Source: Actinomycetota bacterium (GTDB lineage: Bacteria; Actinomycetota; CADDZG01; WHSQ01). Taken from it: a DNA stretch of 38,417 nucleotides. The position numbers were made by a program, and so were the translations under genes. A model generated the notes under the pieces. That model ran no database searches and was not told where the DNA came from. It worked only from the letters and a program-made list of their open reading frames with translations. The stretch lies in contig JACDCD010000032.1 in the NCBI GenBank assembly GCA_013694625.1, positions 1-38,417 on the forward strand. Direction: 5' to 3'. Shown here piece by piece: positions 15,267-23,399 of the stretch (its first letter is position 1; every line of letters starts with the position of its first letter).

Positions 15267-15761
15267 ATGGCTGCCAAGACCGCACCTGCCGCAGAAGAGG
15301 CGATGGCCAAGTCCAGCTTCACCCGGATTTCGCCCACAAAGGTAAGACAGGTCGTGGACCTCATCCGCGGCCATCATGTGGAGGACGCCCGGCGCATCCT
15401 CAAGTTCACCCAGCGAGGCGCCTGCGCCCCGGTGGCAAAGGTTCTCGACTCGGCGATCGCCAACGCGGAGCACAATCGCGGGCTGGACCGCGACGAACTG
15501 CTGGTAGTGCGGGCTTGGGTGGACGAGGGCCCGACGCTCAGGCGCTTCAGGCCCCGGGCCCTCGGACGCGCAACCCGTGTCCGCAAGCGAACCTGCCATG
15601 TCTCCATCGTCGTGGGCAGGATCGCGCCACCCCTCGCGACCGATCTCCCCGAGCAGGGCGACACGCGCCGTCGGAGAAGAGCGGCGGGAACGAGCCCGAC
15701 TGAGACCCAATCGTCACGAGAAGGGCGCGGATCCGCGCCCGAGAGCCAAGGAGATCGCTAG
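15267..15761 (+). CDS. rplV: 50S ribosomal protein L22, C-terminally extended
   Basis: L22 lines the exit tunnel with its beta hairpin. Core features are [28 protein letters not shown] and [23 protein letters not shown] (in parts), the tunnel hairpin. The protein has 164 aa, against about 110-130 in most bacteria. The excess is a polar tail after residue about 120 with a basic run (RRRRRAAG) and then Ser/Glu-rich sequence. An 18-bp palindrome lies within the tail codons. The tail ends in TAGTG, overlapping the rpsC start by one base. Tails on L22 are known in actinobacteria, but their role is unclear. Confidence 0.96.
   Translation: MAAKTAPAAEEAMAKSSFTRISPTKVRQVVDLIRGHHVEDARRILKFTQRGACAPVAKVLDSAIANAEHNRGLDRDELLVVRAWVDEGPTLRRFRPRALGRATRVRKRTCHVSIVVGRIAPPLATDLPEQGDTRRRRRAAGTSPTETQSSREGRGSAPESQGDR
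15723..15740. repeat. 18-bp perfect palindrome in the rplV tail
   Basis: GGGCGCGGATCCGCGCCC is a perfect 18-bp palindrome, able to fold in RNA as a 7-bp GC stem with a GATC loop. It ends 7 nt before the rpsC ribosome binding site (AAGGAG at 15748-15753). It lies in the poorly conserved C-terminal codons of rplV, so protein conservation is unlikely to explain it. A role in setting rpsC translation or in RNA processing is inference. Confidence 0.6.
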
Positions 15762-16606
15762 TGGGTCAAAAAGTCCACCCCTACGGGCTGCGGCTCGGGA
15801 TCCACACCGATTGGAAGTCACGCTGGTATTCAGAGAAGCAATACTGCGACTACCTCGAGGCGGACCTCCGCATCCGCGAATACCTCTCTCAACAGCTTCC
15901 GCACGCCGGCATCAGCCGGGTTGATATCGAGCGGACGCGCGAACGCGTTCGGATTGACGTCCACACCGCCCGCCCGGGAATCGTGATAGGTAGGAGAGGA
16001 TCGGAGGCAGAGCGCCTGCGCTCGCACCTCGAGTACATGGAATCGCGCATCTACGGCAAGCCTACCGACGTGCGTCTGAACATCATCGAGGTGAAGCAGC
16101 CTGAGCTCGATGCCCAGTTGATAGCTCAGGGGGTTTCTGAGCAGCTCGTAAGTCGCGTCTCCTTCCGCCGCGCCATGAAGAAGGCAGTAGGCACTGCGAT
16201 GCGTAACGGAGCCAAAGGCGTACGGGTGCAATGCGGCGGACGTCTGGGCGGCGCCGAGATGAGCCGCACGGAGTGGTACATCGAGGGACAGATGCCGCTC
16301 CATACCCTCAGGGCGGACGTCGACTACGGATTGGCGGAAGCTCGTACGACCTTCGGCCGCATCGGGGTCAAGGTGTGGATCTACAAAGGTCCGTTCCAGG
16401 ACATCTACGCCTCGGCGCGCGACGTCGCAAGATTGCGTCGCGAGGCGGCCCTCGCTGCCGGTGAAACCGTGGGACGCGGCGCGGAGGAGCGCCGCGCCGG
16501 CAATGGACGGCCCTCGACTCAACGTGCCGGCGCAACGCAACGCCCCGTATCCGCCCCGGCCGGAGCTCAGGGCAAGAGTGAAGGTGGGGGCAGTGCTTCA
16601 ACCTAA
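15761..16606 (+). CDS. rpsC: 30S ribosomal protein S3, C-terminally extended
   Basis: S3 forms part of the mRNA entry channel and has RNA-unwinding activity with S4. The GTG start is in a TAGTG overlap, with AAGGAG seven nt upstream. The N-terminal KH domain carries [16 protein letters not shown] (about residues 72-87), a GxxG-type loop. The C-terminal domain shows [20 protein letters not shown] and [22 protein letters not shown]. The family core ends near residue 215; about 65 further residues, rich in Ala, Gly, Arg and Gln, bring it to 281 aa. Similar tails occur in actinobacterial S3. It overlaps rplP by 14 nt. Confidence 0.97.
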   Translation: MGQKVHPYGLRLGIHTDWKSRWYSEKQYCDYLEADLRIREYLSQQLPHAGISRVDIERTRERVRIDVHTARPGIVIGRRGSEAERLRSHLEYMESRIYGKPTDVRLNIIEVKQPELDAQLIAQGVSEQLVSRVSFRRAMKKAVGTAMRNGAKGVRVQCGGRLGGAEMSRTEWYIEGQMPLHTLRADVDYGLAEARTTFGRIGVKVWIYKGPFQDIYASARDVARLRREAALAAGETVGRGAEERRAGNGRPSTQRAGATQRPVSAPAGAQGKSEGGGSAST

Positions 16607-17018
16607 GAGAGTCAAACATCGTAAACAACAGCGTGGCCGCATGCGAGGCCGGGCGAAGGGTGGCACCCAGGTGAGTTTCGGTGATTTCGGGCTCATGGCG
16701 CTCGAGCCGGGATGGGTGACCAACCGCCAGATCGAAGCAGCCCGTATCGCCATGACCCGTCACATCCGCCGAGGCGGAAAGGTGTGGATCAACGTGTTCC
16801 CGGACAAGCCGGTAACGAAGAAACCGGCCGAGACGCGCCAGGGGTCCGGTAAAGGCAATCCCGAGCACTGGGTCGCCGTCGTGAAACCGGGACGAGTCAT
16901 GTTCGAGATTGCAGGCATTCCCGAGCCCCTGGCGAAAGAAGCCATCCGGCTGGCCGCTCACAAGCTGCCGATCAAGTGCCGGTTCGTGGCCCGGGAACAG
17001 CCACTGGAGGTGCAGTAA
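16593..17018 (+). CDS. rplP: 50S ribosomal protein L16
   Basis: L16 helps form the A-site tRNA binding region of the large subunit. The GTG at 16593 gives [19 protein letters not shown], the canonical start, and 141 aa. The start lies inside the last codons of rpsC, with AGGTGGGGG just upstream. Conserved segments are [40 protein letters not shown] and [20 protein letters not shown] (each in part). The longer open frame upstream is only rpsC in another frame. The next gene follows after 2 nt. Confidence 0.97.
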   Translation: MLQPKRVKHRKQQRGRMRGRAKGGTQVSFGDFGLMALEPGWVTNRQIEAARIAMTRHIRRGGKVWINVFPDKPVTKKPAETRQGSGKGNPEHWVAVVKPGRVMFEIAGIPEPLAKEAIRLAAHKLPIKCRFVAREQPLEVQ

Positions 17019-17020
17019 CG

Positions 17021-17230
17021 GTGCCTAAAGCCTCCGAACTCAGGGAACAGAGCTTTGAGGAAATCGAGCAGAGACTTGCAGAGACCAAAGAGGAGCTCTT
17101 CAATTTGCGTTTCCAGAATGCAACCGGACAGCTCGACAACTACCGGCGACTGCGCGCTCTGCGTAAGGACATCGCCCGCATGAGAACGATTCTCCGAGCG
17201 ATGGAGCTGAGCAGAGGGAGCACCACATGA
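17021..17230 (+). CDS. rpmC: 50S ribosomal protein L29
   Basis: L29 is a small protein next to L23 at the tunnel exit. The GTG start, with GGAGGTG in the end of rplP, gives 69 aa opening [19 protein letters not shown]. The helical-hairpin features [16 protein letters not shown] and [17 protein letters not shown] are clear. The tail SRGSTT ends in an ATGA overlap with rpsQ. A further in-frame start upstream lies inside rplP and would add non-homologous residues. Confidence 0.95.
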   Translation: MPKASELREQSFEEIEQRLAETKEELFNLRFQNATGQLDNYRRLRALRKDIARMRTILRAMELSRGSTT

Positions 17231-17502
17231 GCCTGCAGGAACCGTCCACCACGAGGGGTGATCGCAAGGTCCGGATTGCCCGCGTCGTATCCGATCAGAT
17301 GCACAAGACGATCGTGGTCGAGATCCAGGACGCTGCCGCCCACGCAACCTACGGCAAGATCGTGCGGCGCAAGCAGCGCTTGAAGGCGCACGACGAGGAC
17401 AACCAGGCATCGGTCGGGGACACCGTCAGGATCATGGAAACCCGTCCCTTGTCACGCACGAAACGCTGGCGTGTAACCGAGATTGTGGAAAAGGCAGAGT
17501 GA
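17227..17502 (+). CDS. rpsQ: 30S ribosomal protein S17
   Basis: S17 is an OB-fold primary binder of 16S rRNA. It has 91 aa: a short extra N-terminus ([12 protein letters not shown]), then [39 protein letters not shown] and [20 protein letters not shown], all typical (in part). The start is in an ATGA overlap with rpmC, and the end is in a GTGA overlap with rplN. It closes the S10 group. Confidence 0.96.
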   Translation: MSLQEPSTTRGDRKVRIARVVSDQMHKTIVVEIQDAAAHATYGKIVRRKQRLKAHDEDNQASVGDTVRIMETRPLSRTKRWRVTEIVEKAE

Positions 17503-17867
17503 TACAGCAAGAAACGCGTTGTCGCGTTGCAGACAACACGGGAGCGCGGGAGGTTCTCGTCATCAAGGTTCTCGGCGGCTCCAGACGCCGTTACGCCGGC
17601 GTTGGGGACGTTGTGGTATGCGCCGTAAAGGATGCGCTGCCCGGTGGCGCCGTGCGGAGGTCGGATGTGGTCAAAGCCGTCGTGGTGAGAACTGCAAAGG
17701 AACGCCGGAGAGGTGACGGCTCCTATATCAAATTCGACGAGAACGCGGTTGTGATCGTGGATGGGCAGATGCAGCCGCGCGGAACGAGAATCTTTGGACC
17801 CGTAGCACGTGAGCTCCGGGAAAAGCGTTTCATGAAAATCATTTCATTGGCTCCGGAGGTGCTCTAG
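17499..17867 (+). CDS. rplN: 50S ribosomal protein L14
   Basis: L14 lies at the subunit interface and binds the silencing factor RsfS in other bacteria. The GTG start gives [20 protein letters not shown] and exactly 122 aa, the family length. [32 protein letters not shown] and [20 protein letters not shown] (in part) are diagnostic. It overlaps rpsQ by four bases and rplX by one (TAGTG). It is the first gene of the spc group. Confidence 0.97.
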   Translation: MIQQETRCRVADNTGAREVLVIKVLGGSRRRYAGVGDVVVCAVKDALPGGAVRRSDVVKAVVVRTAKERRRGDGSYIKFDENAVVIVDGQMQPRGTRIFGPVARELREKRFMKIISLAPEVL

Positions 17868-18190
17868 TGGCTGTCAAGATCAAGAAGGGTGACCGCGTTG
17901 CGGTCATTGCAGGTAAAGACCTCGGCGCCGAAGGACAGGTGCTCCAGGTCATTCCTGCAAAGCGACGGGTGCTCGTGGAAGGCATCAACCAGGTGACCCG
18001 CCATGAAAAGATCCGCATGGGGCGGCGGGGCAACCAGGAAGGCGGCATCAGCCACAGGGAGGCAGCCATAGATATCTCGAACGTGGCCCTTGTGTGTCCG
18101 AACGACGGGCCTTCTCGGGTTGGTTTTCGGATCGAGGAGGCAACCGGCGCCAAGGTGCGAGTGTGCAAGAAGTGCGGAACGGAGCTGTAG
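17867..18190 (+). CDS. rplX: 50S ribosomal protein L24
   Basis: L24 initiates large-subunit assembly and lies near the tunnel exit. The GTG start shares a base with the rplN stop and has GGAGG at 17855-17859, a well-spaced site. The 107-aa protein has a KOW motif at the N-terminus ([21 protein letters not shown]), then [11 protein letters not shown] CxxC (VCKKCGTEL) stands at the C-terminus. Together with VCPNDG it could bind zinc, as in other zinc-type L24 proteins; that is inference. Confidence 0.96.
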   Translation: MAVKIKKGDRVAVIAGKDLGAEGQVLQVIPAKRRVLVEGINQVTRHEKIRMGRRGNQEGGISHREAAIDISNVALVCPNDGPSRVGFRIEEATGAKVRVCKKCGTEL

Positions 18191-18192
18191 TC

Positions 18193-18765
18193 GTGGCCGG
18201 TACGCAGACCGAAACCTACACGCCGAGACTCAAAGAGAGCTTCAACACCGTGCTGCGCGAGCAGCTCAAGGGTGAGCTCAACCTGAGCAACATCATGGAG
18301 GTACCGAGGCCCGTGAAGGTCGTTGTGAACATGGGGGTAGGGGAAGCCTCCAAGGACGCAAGACTCCTCGAAGGGGCGGTGCGTGACCTGACCACCATTG
18401 CCGGACAGAAGCCGGCGATCCGGCGCGCCAGAAAGTCAATCGCCACCTTCAAAATCCGTCAGGGAATGCCCATTGGCACGAGCGTGACCATCCGGGGGGA
18501 TCGGATGTGGGATTTTCTCGACCGGCTGGTGTCGGTCGTTCTTCCCCGAACCAGGGACTTCCGGGGCTTGAATCCTGCGTCTTTCGACGGGCACGGAAAC
18601 TACTCCATGGGGTTGACCGAGCAGTTGGTGTTTCCGGAAATCGACTACGACGACATCGACGCGACACGCGGTATGGACATAACGATTGTGACAACGGCCA
18701 AGGACAACGAGGCAGGCAGGACGCTCTTGACGGCCTTGGGGCTCCCTTTCAGGCAGACGGGCTAA
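18193..18765 (+). CDS. rplE: 50S ribosomal protein L5
   Basis: L5 binds 5S rRNA and contacts S13 at the subunit bridge. The GTG start, 2 nt after rplX and with GGAG at 18181-18184, gives 190 aa beginning [18 protein letters not shown]. Typical segments are [50 protein letters not shown] and the C-terminal [19 protein letters not shown] (in part). An open frame further upstream lies inside rplX. It is slightly longer than the usual 180 aa because of the N-terminus. Confidence 0.96.
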   Translation: MAGTQTETYTPRLKESFNTVLREQLKGELNLSNIMEVPRPVKVVVNMGVGEASKDARLLEGAVRDLTTIAGQKPAIRRARKSIATFKIRQGMPIGTSVTIRGDRMWDFLDRLVSVVLPRTRDFRGLNPASFDGHGNYSMGLTEQLVFPEIDYDDIDATRGMDITIVTTAKDNEAGRTLLTALGLPFRQTG

Positions 18766-18799
18766 AACGATGATCGAGTCGCAGGCGGTGACAGCTTAG

Positions 18800-18985
18800 A
18801 TGGCGAAGAAAGCACTGGTCATGAAAGCGCAGAGGCAGCCGAAGTACAAGGTGCAGGCGTACACGAGGTGCAAGCGTTGCGGCCGGCCGCGCGCGGTATA
18901 CAAGAGATTCGGATTGTGCCGCCTCTGCTTTCGCATGATGGCCCATAACGGGGAAGTCCCGGGGATCACGAAGGCGAGTTGGTGA
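18800..18985 (+). CDS. rpsN: 30S ribosomal protein S14, zinc type
   Basis: S14 binds in the small-subunit head. The 61-aa length and two CxxC pairs (Cys24/Cys27 in CKRCGRP and Cys40/Cys43 in CRLCFR) mark the zinc-binding type Z form. The protein opens [19 protein letters not shown] and ends GITKASW. Its ATG directly follows the stop of a 9-codon ORF (18770-18799, MIESQAVTA), which may be chance. The purine stretch AGGCGGTGA is the likely ribosome binding site. Confidence 0.97.
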   Translation: MAKKALVMKAQRQPKYKVQAYTRCKRCGRPRAVYKRFGLCRLCFRMMAHNGEVPGITKASW

Positions 18986-18989
18986 TTCG

Positions 18990-19388
18990 ATGACGATGAC
19001 AGATCCCATCGCCGACATGCTCGCCAGGGTCCGAAATGCTTCATCTGCGATGCACGATGACGTAGTCATTCCGGCCTCGAAGCTGAAGGAGAACATTGCC
19101 CACATTCTGCTGGATGAGGGCTTCGTCTCCGGAGTGGAGACCGTGACCGAAAACGGCCACCTGAGCATCAAGATAAGATTGAAGTACTCTGAGGAACGGG
19201 ACCGGGCGATAGCGGGTATCCGCCGCGTCTCGACGCCCGGGCGCCGGGTCTACAAGGGGTCGCGGGAACTGCCGCGTGTTCTCGGTGGACTGGGCGTGGC
19301 GATTATCTCAACCTCACAAGGCATCATGACCGACAGGCAGGCTCGAAAGGCGAGGGTCGGCGGTGAGGTCCTCGCCTACATCTGGTAA
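18990..19388 (+). CDS. rpsH: 30S ribosomal protein S8
   Basis: S8 is a primary binder of the central 16S domain and in the classic spc operon represses its own synthesis. It has 132 aa, standard length: [37 protein letters not shown] and the C-terminal signature [20 protein letters not shown] (in part) with GGEVLAYIW. It begins 5 nt after rpsN. The purines AAGGCGAG upstream could serve as the binding site. Confidence 0.97.
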   Translation: MTMTDPIADMLARVRNASSAMHDDVVIPASKLKENIAHILLDEGFVSGVETVTENGHLSIKIRLKYSEERDRAIAGIRRVSTPGRRVYKGSRELPRVLGGLGVAIISTSQGIMTDRQARKARVGGEVLAYIW

Positions 19389-19410
19389 CTAAGGAAGAAG
19401 GAAGCGATCT

Positions 19411-19956
19411 GTGTCACGAGTTGGATTAGCCCTCATAGCGGTTCCCGACGATGTCAGTGTCAGCGTCACTTCAAACACTGTCCACGTCAACGGTCCTCGC
19501 GGCGAGTTGCATCGTGCGATTCCGGCTGGAATTGCGGTCGAACACTCCGACGGCACCATCTTCGTAAGGCGACAGAGTGAAGAGCGAAATGTGAGGGCGC
19601 TGCACGGCCTGATACGAAGCTTGGTCGCCAACATGGTCGAGGGTGTGACGCGCGGATTCGAGAAGCGTCTCGAGATCCACGGCGTCGGCTACCGGGCGCA
19701 GAAGCAGGGCAGCGACCTCGAGCTTGCCGTGGGCTTCTCACACACGGTCAGAAAGCCCGCCCCCGATGGCGTGGAGTTCGAAGTCCCCACCCCTACGCGC
19801 ATAACGGTGCGCGGGATAGACAAGGAGCTGGTCGGTCAGGTGGCCGCCGAGGTTCGAGCCATCCGGTCTCCTGAGCCTTACAAGGCCAAAGGAATCCGTT
19901 ACGAAGGCGAATACATCCGCCGTAAGGCCGGCAAAGCCGCCAAGGCGGGCGGCTAA
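19411..19956 (+). CDS. rplF: 50S ribosomal protein L6
   Basis: L6 lies at the base of the L7/L12 stalk near the factor-binding site. The GTG start follows a purine run AAGGAAGAAGGAAG and gives [17 protein letters not shown], 181 aa. The two repeated L6 domains are visible: [10 protein letters not shown] in the first half, and [10 protein letters not shown] with [20 protein letters not shown] in the second. The C-terminal [22 protein letters not shown] (in part) is diagnostic. It is followed after 4 nt by rplR. Confidence 0.97.
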   Translation: MSRVGLALIAVPDDVSVSVTSNTVHVNGPRGELHRAIPAGIAVEHSDGTIFVRRQSEERNVRALHGLIRSLVANMVEGVTRGFEKRLEIHGVGYRAQKQGSDLELAVGFSHTVRKPAPDGVEFEVPTPTRITVRGIDKELVGQVAAEVRAIRSPEPYKAKGIRYEGEYIRRKAGKAAKAGG

Positions 19957-19960
19957 CGGC

Positions 19961-20311
19961 ATGAGGACTGAGCTGAAGGCAAAGGGGCGTGCCGCAAGGC
20001 ACCGCCGTGTTCGCAAGAAGGTAGCCGGCACCCCGGATCGTCCCCGGCTTGCGGTGTACCGGTCGAACAGGCACATCTATGCGCAGGTCATCGATGACAC
20101 CGAAGGGAGGACCCTGGCGGCCGCGTCGACCCTCGGGGACGGCGCGTCGGGTGATCCGAAGAAGAAGGCCAAAGAGGTGGGTCTGGCCGTCGCGGAGGCG
20201 GCGAAGACCGCCGGAATCGGCAAGGTGACCTTTGATCGCGGTGGCTTCAAGTATCACGGTCAGGTGCGTGAGGTCGCCGAAGGAGCGCGGGAAGGTGGTC
20301 TCGAACTGTGA
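19961..20311 (+). CDS. rplR: 50S ribosomal protein L18
   Basis: L18 binds 5S rRNA in the central protuberance. The 116-aa product has [45 protein letters not shown] and the C-terminal [24 protein letters not shown] (each in part), all typical. It starts 4 nt after rplF and is followed by rpsE after 37 nt. Confidence 0.97.
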   Translation: MRTELKAKGRAARHRRVRKKVAGTPDRPRLAVYRSNRHIYAQVIDDTEGRTLAAASTLGDGASGDPKKKAKEVGLAVAEAAKTAGIGKVTFDRGGFKYHGQVREVAEGAREGGLEL

Positions 20312-20348
20312 CCACGGGGCGCGATTACACCTACAGAAGGAGCAGCTG

Positions 20349-20906
20349 ATGGGACGAGCTGGTCGTGGCCGTTCGTCTCGTGACGACGACCGCATGCAAT
20401 ACGAGGAGCGAGTCGTATCGATAAACCGGGTGTCCAAGGTCGTAAAGGGTGGGCGCAGGTTCTCGTTTACGGCTTTGGTGGTGGTCGGTGACGGCGCCGG
20501 CCAGGTCGGTGTTGGTTACGGAAAAGCGCGTGAGGTGCCGGCCGCAATCCAGAAGGGCGTCGAAGAGGCAAAGAGCAACTTCTTCCGGGTCCCGATGGTC
20601 GGTCAGACCATCGTCCACGAGATCACCGGCGAGGATTCCGGAGGTGTGGTGCTGCTCAAGCCGGCATCGCCTGGAACGGGTGTCATCGCAGGCGGGCCGG
20701 TGCGTGCGGTGGTCGAGTGTGCCGGTATCCGCGACATCCTGTCGAAATCGCTGGGATCTGACAATGCCATCAACATCGTGCGCGCCACGATGAAGGGACT
20801 CATGAGCTTGACCACCGCCGAGCAGGTCGCTCGCAAACGCGGCAAAAGGCCCGAAGAGGTGGCGCCGCCTTACCTGCTCAAAACCGCCTCTCCCTCGGGG
20901 AGCTGA
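20349..20906 (+). CDS. rpsE: 30S ribosomal protein S5
   Basis: S5 contributes to decoding fidelity at the mRNA entry site. The ATG at 20349 has AAGGAG at 20338-20342 and gives 185 aa opening [14 protein letters not shown]; the frame is open upstream, but that part overlaps rplR. The double-stranded RNA binding fold shows [39 protein letters not shown] and [21 protein letters not shown] (in part). [17 protein letters not shown] follows. In most bacteria rpmD comes next; here it does not. Confidence 0.97.
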   Translation: MGRAGRGRSSRDDDRMQYEERVVSINRVSKVVKGGRRFSFTALVVVGDGAGQVGVGYGKAREVPAAIQKGVEEAKSNFFRVPMVGQTIVHEITGEDSGGVVLLKPASPGTGVIAGGPVRAVVECAGIRDILSKSLGSDNAINIVRATMKGLMSLTTAEQVARKRGKRPEEVAPPYLLKTASPSGS

Positions 20907-20933
20907 ACCCCTAATACGGAAGGCCTGATACAC

Positions 20934-20978
20934 ATGGTTCGAGGAACACCTTTCACGTATTGGAGCTGCACGTTATGA
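20934..20978 (+). other. 14-codon ORF in the position of rpmD
   Basis: Between rpsE and rplO, where rpmD (L30) normally lies, there is only a short ORF encoding MVRGTPFTYWSCTL. GGAAGG at 20918-20923 is a plausible ribosome binding site, and the stop overlaps the rplO ATG as ATGA. The peptide shows no resemblance to L30. It could be a coupling leader for rplO or a chance ORF. Confidence 0.3.
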
Positions 20979-21442
20979 AACCTCATGATCTGAAGCCACC
21001 TCCCGGGTCTCGCAAGGTGGCCAAGCGCGTCGGACGTGGCGAGGGATCGGGACACGGCAAGACGGCCGGCCGCGGAAGCAAGGGAACGAGAGCCCGTGGC
21101 TCCGTCCCGGCCGGCTTCGAGGGCGGCCAGATGCCGTTGCTGCGCCGGGTGCCGAAGCTGAAAGGCTTCAGGCCCCCGAACAGGATCACCTACGGCGCCG
21201 TGAACCTCGATGCCCTCGACGCTCTGCCCGGCTCGTCGCTGGGACCAGAGGAGATCCGGGCCGCCGGCCTGCTCCACAAGCGCAATTCCCTGATCAAGGT
21301 CCTCGGCCGGGGCGAGATCTCGGGCGCAAAAACGGTGCGGGCCCACGCTTTCAGCTCCTCGGCGAGAACCAAGATCGAGTCGGCCGGCGGATCGGCCGAG
21401 GTCATCTCGACGGCTCCCGCAGGGCCAAAGGCGGCTCGGTGA
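20975..21442 (+). CDS. rplO: 50S ribosomal protein L15
   Basis: L15 is a late assembly protein that threads the large subunit interior. The ATG at 20975 gives MKPHDLKPPPGSRKVAKRVG and 155 aa, with GGAG nine nt upstream. A TTG at 20960 would add five residues (MELHV) and is less likely. The Gly/Arg-rich N-terminal arm GRGEGSGHGKTAGRGSKGTR and PAGFEGGQMPLLRRVPKLKGF (in part) are diagnostic. The end overlaps the secY start as GTGA. Confidence 0.96.
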   Translation: MKPHDLKPPPGSRKVAKRVGRGEGSGHGKTAGRGSKGTRARGSVPAGFEGGQMPLLRRVPKLKGFRPPNRITYGAVNLDALDALPGSSLGPEEIRAAGLLHKRNSLIKVLGRGEISGAKTVRAHAFSSSARTKIESAGGSAEVISTAPAGPKAAR

Positions 21443-22731
21443 ACCTCCTGGGAGCGTTCGCCAGCGCCTTCAGGATTCCCGACTTGCGAAAGAAGATCCT
21501 TTTCACGCTTCTGATAATCGCCGTGTACCGATTCGGCGCCCACGTCCCGACCCCAGGCATCAACGTCCAAGCGGCTCAGGATTTTTCACGAGGGGCGCAG
21601 GGAGGTGTGTTCCAGTTCATCAACCTGTTCTCCGGCGGCGCCCTGACCCAGATGGCCATTTTTGCTCTGGGAATCATGCCTTACATCACGTCGTCGATCA
21701 TCATGCAGCTTCTGACCGTGGTGATCCCAAAGCTCGAGGCATGGTCGAAGGAGGGTGAAACCGGCACCAAGAAGATCACCCAGACGACGCGTTATCTGAC
21801 CGTAGTGCTGGCGCTGCTCCAATCCACGGGCTTGGCCTTTCTGTTCCACAGTGGAGGTTTGCAGACGGGGGCGACGACCGTGGACCTCATCCCCAATTTC
21901 ACCGCACCGCGTGTCGCCCTTGTGGTTTTGTCCTTGACGGCAGGTACCGCTCTGATCATGTGGCTGGGCGAGCTCATCACGCAGCGGGGAATCGGTAACG
22001 GCATGTCGATTCTGATCTTTGCTTCGATCGTCTCGACGCTGCCGAGCGAAGGGCAGGCGATCCTGGCGCAGAAGGGCTGGGGGGTCTTTCTGGTGATCTG
22101 CCTGATGGGAATCGGAATAATCGTGGCAATCGTGGCCATGGAACAGGGACAACGACGGATTCCCGTCCAGTACGCAAAGCGGGTGGTGGGCCGGCAGATG
22201 TACGCAGGGAGCTCGACCTACATCCCACTCAAGGTCAACCAGGCCGGCGTCATCCCGATCATCTTTGCGTCTAGTGTCCTCTACATCCCCTCGTTGCTCC
22301 AGAACGTCATCCAGAACCAGGCCATCCAGAACTTCATCTCCAACTACCTGGTCAACTCGTCGAGCATCCTGTACATGGTTCTCTACGGCACGATGGTGGT
22401 CTTCTTCGCCTACTTCTATACGGCAATCTCGTTCAACCCAACCGATGTTGCCGACAACATGAAGAAGTACGGCGGTTTCATCCCAGGGATCCGTCCAGGT
22501 CGTCAGACCGCGGAGTACCTTGACCGTATCCTGACCCGGATCACCCTTCCGGGCGCGCTGTTCATCGCGGCTATCGCACTGCTCCCATCGGTCTTCACGG
22601 CCACGCAGAACATCCGGGCACTTCCCTTCGGAGGGACTTCGATACTGATCACCGTCGGTGTGACGCTCGAAACCATGAAGCAGATCGAGTCGCAGCTCAC
22701 GATGCGGCACTACGAAGGCTTCCTAAAGTAG
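21439..22731 (+). CDS. secY: preprotein translocase subunit SecY
   Basis: SecY forms the protein-conducting channel in the cytoplasmic membrane. The 430-aa product shows about ten hydrophobic membrane segments. The first follows FRIPDLRKKILFTLLIIAVYR, and the plug region starts near PTPGINVQ. The loop GETGTKKITQTTRY and the ribosome/SecA contact loop RRIPVQYAKRVVG (about residues 235-247) are conserved, as is FNPTDVADNMKKYGGFIPGIRPG (in part). It starts in a GTGA overlap with rplO and is followed by adk after 11 nt, the usual spc-group arrangement. Confidence 0.98.
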   Translation: MNLLGAFASAFRIPDLRKKILFTLLIIAVYRFGAHVPTPGINVQAAQDFSRGAQGGVFQFINLFSGGALTQMAIFALGIMPYITSSIIMQLLTVVIPKLEAWSKEGETGTKKITQTTRYLTVVLALLQSTGLAFLFHSGGLQTGATTVDLIPNFTAPRVALVVLSLTAGTALIMWLGELITQRGIGNGMSILIFASIVSTLPSEGQAILAQKGWGVFLVICLMGIGIIVAIVAMEQGQRRIPVQYAKRVVGRQMYAGSSTYIPLKVNQAGVIPIIFASSVLYIPSLLQNVIQNQAIQNFISNYLVNSSSILYMVLYGTMVVFFAYFYTAISFNPTDVADNMKKYGGFIPGIRPGRQTAEYLDRILTRITLPGALFIAAIALLPSVFTATQNIRALPFGGTSILITVGVTLETMKQIESQLTMRHYEGFLK

Positions 22732-22742
22732 GTGTTCGGCTA

Positions 22743-23399
22743 GTGCGGTTGGTCATATTCGGACCGCAAGGGGCCGGGAAGGGCACCCAGGGGTACCTTA
22801 TATCTGAGGAGTGGGGGATCCCCGCCATCTCCACCGGCGATATCTTCCGGTGGTCGATCGCCCAGGGCACCGAGCTCGGCGGGGACGTGAAGGAATACGT
22901 CGACAACGGCGATCTCGTTCCCGATCGTTTGACGGTGCGCCTGGTTCGGGACCGCCTTGCCCAGGAAGACACCGTCTCAGGCTGGTTGCTCGACGGTTTC
23001 CCCCGCAACATCGGTCAGGCGGAAGCTCTCGACAGGCTCACAGCGGGCCTGGGCACGGCACTCGACGCAGCTCTTCTTCTGGACGTTCCTGAGGAGGTGT
23101 CCCTGCACCGGATCTTGGGACGCACGGTCTGTTCCGGCTGTGGCCGCAACTATCACGTCGACGTGCCTCCCAGGGAAGATTCAATCTGCGACGCTTGTGG
23201 AGCTGAGGTCGTCGAGCGTAGCGATGACAACGACAAAGAATCCATCCGGAGGAGGCTGAGGACCTACTACGATGAAACCGCCCCTCTGGCAGATTTCTAC
23301 GCGGAGCATGGCCTCCTCTGCCGGATCGACGGCAATGGTTCTCCGGATGTCATTTTCGAACGAATCAAGCGAGAGTTTCCCAGGGTGAGTCACCGATGA
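22743..23399 (+). CDS. adk: adenylate kinase, zinc-LID form
   Basis: Adenylate kinase interconverts ATP plus AMP and two ADP. The GTG start gives MRLVIFGPQGAGKGTQGYL, with the P-loop GPQGAGKGT at residues 7-15. AMP-site motifs STGDIFR and DGFPRNIGQAEALD follow. The LID domain is the long form with four cysteines (CSGC...CDAC, about residues 129-153), expected to bind zinc. The total of 218 aa fits the long form. The Lys/Arg-rich REFPRVSHR tail ends in an ATGA overlap with map. Confidence 0.97.
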   Translation: MRLVIFGPQGAGKGTQGYLISEEWGIPAISTGDIFRWSIAQGTELGGDVKEYVDNGDLVPDRLTVRLVRDRLAQEDTVSGWLLDGFPRNIGQAEALDRLTAGLGTALDAALLLDVPEEVSLHRILGRTVCSGCGRNYHVDVPPREDSICDACGAEVVERSDDNDKESIRRRLRTYYDETAPLADFYAEHGLLCRIDGNGSPDVIFERIKREFPRVSHR

